NCBI GenBank assembly: GCA_030430455.1
Contig: JAUIJB010000008.1
Coordinates: forward strand, 23,770 to 87,769
Source: Verrucomicrobiia bacterium
Lineage (GTDB): Bacteria; Verrucomicrobiota; Verrucomicrobiia; Verrucomicrobiales; Akkermansiaceae
Length of the DNA: 64,000 bases
Reading direction: 5' to 3'
Program-made: the position numbers and the translations under genes
The notes under the pieces: model-generated
Told to the model about the DNA's origin: nothing
Database searches by the model: none
What the model saw: only the letters and a program-made list of their open reading frames with translations
In this document: in pieces, positions 61,192 to 64,000 of the stretch
Numbering within the stretch: the stretch's first letter is position 1
How the letters are laid out: each line of letters begins with the position of its first letter

Positions 61192-62727
61192 ATGACCAAG
61201 AACCGCTGGCTGATCGCCGCTTCGGCGGTCGGCGTCCACGTCTCGATCGGATCCATCTACGCCTACAGCGCCTGGAAGATGCCGCTGGAAAACACCTTCG
61301 GCTGGTCGCCCAGCGCGACCACCGCGGCCTTCAGCCTGGCGATCTTCTTCCTCGGCATCTCCGCCGCCTTCCTCGGCCGCTTCATCGAGCGGAAGGGCCC
61401 CTCGAAGGGTGGCCTGCTCTCCGCGGCCTTCTTCTGCCTCGGGCTGGTCGGCGCCGGCGTCGCCTGCCTGCTGCACAGCCTGCCGCTGTTCTACCTCTGC
61501 TTCGGCGTGATCAGCGGCATCGGCCTCGGGGTCGGCTACATCTCGCCGGTCTCGACCCTGGTGAAGTGGTTCCCCGATCGCCGCGGACTCGCGACCGGCC
61601 TGGCCATCATGGGCTTCGGCTTCGGCGGGCTGATCTGCGCCCGGCTGATCGACACCCTGGTCCCCATCGAGGCGGAGTTCACCATCCCGCGCGTCGTCGC
61701 CGCCGAGGTGATCGGCGAGCCGGGCGGCGGGCAGGCCGAACTCAGCAAGGCCGCCTTCGTCCGCCTCTACCGCGAGGACCCGGCCCAGGCCGAGGCCGTC
61801 GCCGCGCTGGCCCCCACGGCGGGTGAGATCGCGGCGCTCGAGGCCCGCCAGGCCGAGCTGCAAGAGTCCGGTGCCAACAAGGCCGAGCACGCCGCGGTGA
61901 CCGCACAGCTCGACGGCCTGCAACGGGTGCTCGTCTACGATGCCCGCAAGATCGCCTTCGCCTTCATGATCCTCGGCGCCCTCTATGCCTGCATCATGGT
62001 CCCCTCCGCGCTCTACATCGCGCCGCCGACCAAGGAGTGGGTCGCGGCCTACCTCAGCCAGCGCCAGGCCGCGACCGGCAGGGCCCCGGCGCAGCCGGCC
62101 AACGAGCTCAGCGCCCGCCAGGCGCTGCGCACCTTCGGCTTCTACGGCCTGTGGCTGATGCTCTTCCTCAACGTCTCCTGCGGCATCGCGCTGATCGCCA
62201 CCGCCAAGAAGATGGGCTACGAAATGGTCCACCTGTCCGCCCAGATGTCGACCGTGCTGGTGATGGGGATCTCGCTGTTCAACGGCCTCGGGCGGATCTT
62301 CTGGGCCTCGCTGTCCGACTTCATCGGCCGCGCCAACACCTACACCGCCTTCTTCCTGATCCAGATCGCGGCCTTCCCCCTTCTCGCCCACCTCACCGGC
62401 GCGCCGGTGCTGTTCATGATCGTCACCTTCGTGATCCTCAGCTGCTACGGCGGCGGCTTCGCCTCGATCCCCGCCTACATCAGCGACCTCTTCGGGGTGA
62501 AGGAGATGCCGACCATCCACGGCTACATCCTCACCGCCTGGTCGCTGGCCGGCGTGGTCGGCCCGATGATCAACTCCTGGGTCTACGAGCGCACCCAGAG
62601 CTACCAGACCAGCCTCTACATCTTCGGCAGCGCCTTCGTGGTCGCGCTGGTGGTGTCGCTGCTGATGAGGGCCGAGATCCGTCGCCTCCATGGCTCCGCC
62701 CCCGCGGCCGATCCGGTGCCGGCCTGA
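61192..62727 (+). CDS. OFA-family MFS transporter (oxalate/formate antiporter type)
   Basis: A 511-residue major facilitator transporter of the OxlT/OFA family. The first half has [20 protein letters not shown] and [20 protein letters not shown], a family hallmark, and [20 protein letters not shown]; the second half resumes at [20 protein letters not shown]. Between helices 6 and 7 there is a soluble insertion of about 100 residues ([13 protein letters not shown]...[12 protein letters not shown]), absent in OxlT. It sits directly after pflBA, which suggests formate or another monocarboxylate as substrate. The ATG at 61192 fits the family. Confidence 0.88.
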   Translation: MTKNRWLIAASAVGVHVSIGSIYAYSAWKMPLENTFGWSPSATTAAFSLAIFFLGISAAFLGRFIERKGPSKGGLLSAAFFCLGLVGAGVACLLHSLPLFYLCFGVISGIGLGVGYISPVSTLVKWFPDRRGLATGLAIMGFGFGGLICARLIDTLVPIEAEFTIPRVVAAEVIGEPGGGQAELSKAAFVRLYREDPAQAEAVAALAPTAGEIAALEARQAELQESGANKAEHAAVTAQLDGLQRVLVYDARKIAFAFMILGALYACIMVPSALYIAPPTKEWVAAYLSQRQAATGRAPAQPANELSARQALRTFGFYGLWLMLFLNVSCGIALIATAKKMGYEMVHLSAQMSTVLVMGISLFNGLGRIFWASLSDFIGRANTYTAFFLIQIAAFPLLAHLTGAPVLFMIVTFVILSCYGGGFASIPAYISDLFGVKEMPTIHGYILTAWSLAGVVGPMINSWVYERTQSYQTSLYIFGSAFVVALVVSLLMRAEIRRLHGSAPAADPVPA

Positions 62728-63462
62728 GCGGAATGGCCACCCCATCCGCGACACCAACGGCTTGGAGTCCGGATCGCAGGCTGAAGGCCTGCTGCACTGT
62801 CGCTCTCATGCGAGCTCCGGGAAACAAGCGGGTTCGATCGGGTTCGATCGGGTTCGGAGTAGGGAAACCGCAGATGGACACAGATGGACGCAGATGATGA
62901 GGATTCATCTGCGAACCGGGGCGCAGTGGAGATGGCCGATCGGCAGAATCTGCGGGGATTCTCTGGTCGACTGGCGATTCTGGAAGTTTGAACGCGAGTC
63001 CCCTTGCGAAGGGAGTGAATCCCGACCGAACCGCAGACCGCTCCCGCACCGCGCTGGCGCAGCGCCCGCAATCTCCGCCCAATCTGGCACACCCTGATCC
63101 TGCGGGCCTGCCCGCCATGGCCTTGGCGACGGCGGGAGCGCCGGCTTCCTTGGCCCGCCGTAGCCCTTGCGCGAAGGGCCCGGGCTTCGAGCCAGTCGGA
63201 CCTTGCCTGGCAAGACGCATGTCGCGTCACCCGAGAGGACCCCGAGAGCTGCTCGGGGCGTCCGGCGGAGGGGTGCGCGCCAGAAGCCACGGCCGACGGA
63301 TGCGTTGCGTCAGGGGAAAGGGCGGTCGGCGGCATGGCGAATCGCGAGCTCTTGCCGATAGATCGTGCCGGCCGGAAACGTCATGGTAACCCGTCGACCC
63401 GGCCGTGGAAGCGGTGACGGGGCCACTCGAATCGTTGCACAATCAACAAGGCTAAACAGAAA
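62728..63462. repeat. Repeat-rich intergenic region, no gene recognised
   Basis: 735 bases without a supported gene. It holds a GCAGGCTGAAGGCCTGC hairpin (62776-62792, third copy of the 37.3 kb family), a GGGTTCGATC tandem repeat (62830-62857, nearly three units), a dispersed AACCGCAGATGGACACAGAT copy (62868-62900) and a CCCCGAG-AGCTG-CTCGGGG hairpin (63240-63258). Several long frames are repeat-derived shadows. Confidence 0.7.
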
Positions 63463-64000
63463 ATGCGTGTGAATCCATCTTCGGTTGCCGCGGCATCGGT
63501 CGCGGCGTGGATGTTCCTGGCGGCGGGATCCGCCGCGGGTGAGAGCGTTCCCTACGAGAACGAGTATGCCTATGGCGCCGACATCTCATTCGTGAAGAGC
63601 CAGGTGGACCGGGGGGCGGAGTTTCGCGACGGCGGCGAAGTCAAGCATCCGCTGCTCATCCTGCGCGACCATGGCTACAACTGGGGACGCGTGCACCTGT
63701 GCAACGAACCGGTGCGACGCCTGCCGCAGGACCTCGACTACGTCATCGCCTCGGGAAAGGCCCTCAAGGAGCAAGGGATGAAGTTCCATCTCGACCTGAT
63801 GTTTTCCAATGGCTGGGCCAACCCCACGATGCAGCCGACCCCGGCCCCGTGGGAGGACATGAGTCACGAACAGCGGGTCGAGGCGGTCCATGAATTCTGC
63901 CGGGACGCGCTGACGGCGATGCGGGAAGCCGGGGCCACGCCGGACATGGTGCAGGTCGGCAACGAGATCGGCAACGGCTTCCTGTGGCCCTCCGGACGGC
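63463..64000 (+). CDS. Arabinogalactan endo-beta-1,4-galactanase (GH53), truncated by window end
   Basis: The first 179 codons of a glycoside hydrolase family 53 enzyme, open to the end of the window. A signal peptide (ending AAGSAAGE) is followed by YAYGADISFVKSQVDRGAEF, LLILRDHGYNWGRVHLCNEP, FHLDLMFSNGWANPTMQPTP and TPDMVQVGNEIGNGFLWP. The glutamate of QVGNEI is the acid/base; the nucleophile lies beyond the window. It hydrolyses beta-1,4-galactan side chains of pectin. The ATG at 63463 follows an A-rich stretch (CTAAACAGAAA). Confidence 0.9.
   Translation, partial: MRVNPSSVAAASVAAWMFLAAGSAAGESVPYENEYAYGADISFVKSQVDRGAEFRDGGEVKHPLLILRDHGYNWGRVHLCNEPVRRLPQDLDYVIASGKALKEQGMKFHLDLMFSNGWANPTMQPTPAPWEDMSHEQRVEAVHEFCRDALTAMREAGATPDMVQVGNEIGNGFLWPSGR

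Noticed and set aside
62829..62857. tRNA T-arm suggested by GGTTCGATC
   Set aside because: It is a tandem GGGTTCGATC repeat with no acceptor, D or anticodon arm around it.
62728..63462. A gene in the region before the GH53 galactanase
   Set aside because: All long frames span known repeats, and none has a start with a plausible ribosome-binding site or any domain.

Overview
The window is a high-GC (roughly 65-70% by eye), gene-dense stretch from a Gram-negative bacterium. Outer-membrane traits are clear: an LpxR-type lipid A deacylase, a TonB-dependent receptor, lipobox peptides and many signal peptides. The combination of VCBS/FG-GAP and beta-helix exported proteins, a BNR_4 protein, a PL11 lyase, GH43 and GH53 hydrolases, a class III PHB synthase and abundant REP-like intergenic repeats fits the PVC group, most likely Verrucomicrobiota. 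That placement is inference from gene content; there is no rRNA in the window. Shine-Dalgarno sequences are absent before many genes, so several starts were chosen from signal peptides or family length.

Layout. 0.1-8 kb: LpxR-like protein, VCBS protein, EamA transporter, phosphoesterase, cyclic-nucleotide-binding protein, CHAD protein, aldo/keto reductase. 8-12 kb: class III ribonucleotide reductase (nrdG, nrdD), cupin, GH43. 12-16.3 kb: biotin protein ligase followed by the gamma, alpha (biotinylated) and beta subunits of a Na+-pumping decarboxylase. 16.3-28 kb: desaturase, a tandemly duplicated non-coding block, beta-helix protein, SMP-30 lactonase, EEP and PLD-VTT membrane genes, lipoprotein, TonB receptor. 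28-29.4 kb: a REP-associated transposase between two copies of a REP block. 29.4-37.3 kb: a two-component pair, aldehyde dehydrogenase and a staphyloxanthin-type carotenoid tailoring set (CrtP-, CrtQ- and CrtO-like). 37.5-42.1 kb: hydrolase, hydroxyisobutyrate-type dehydrogenase, LURP-one protein, PQQ-propeller protein, HicBA. 42.5-50.2 kb: AIM24, MDP-1 and a full polyhydroxybutyrate locus (phaC, phaE, phaA, phasin, phaR and two reductases). 50.4-57.5 kb: helical-repeat protein, DUF4328 protein, BNR_4 protein, a toxin-antitoxin pair whose toxin is broken, PL11 lyase, thioredoxin-like protein. 57.9-64 kb: pyruvate formate-lyase, its activase, an OFA-family transporter, and a GH53 galactanase cut by the window end.

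Together the genes describe a facultatively anaerobic polysaccharide degrader. It has two oxygen-sensitive glycyl-radical enzymes (NrdD, PflB) with their activases, an ion-pumping decarboxylase, carbon storage as PHB, and membrane carotenoids. Enzymes for pectin side chains (PL11, GH53, GH43) and possibly ulvan-like polymers (BNR_4) point to plant or algal substrates. The intergenic space carries at least four families of short hairpin repeats, some of them shared between distant loci of the window.
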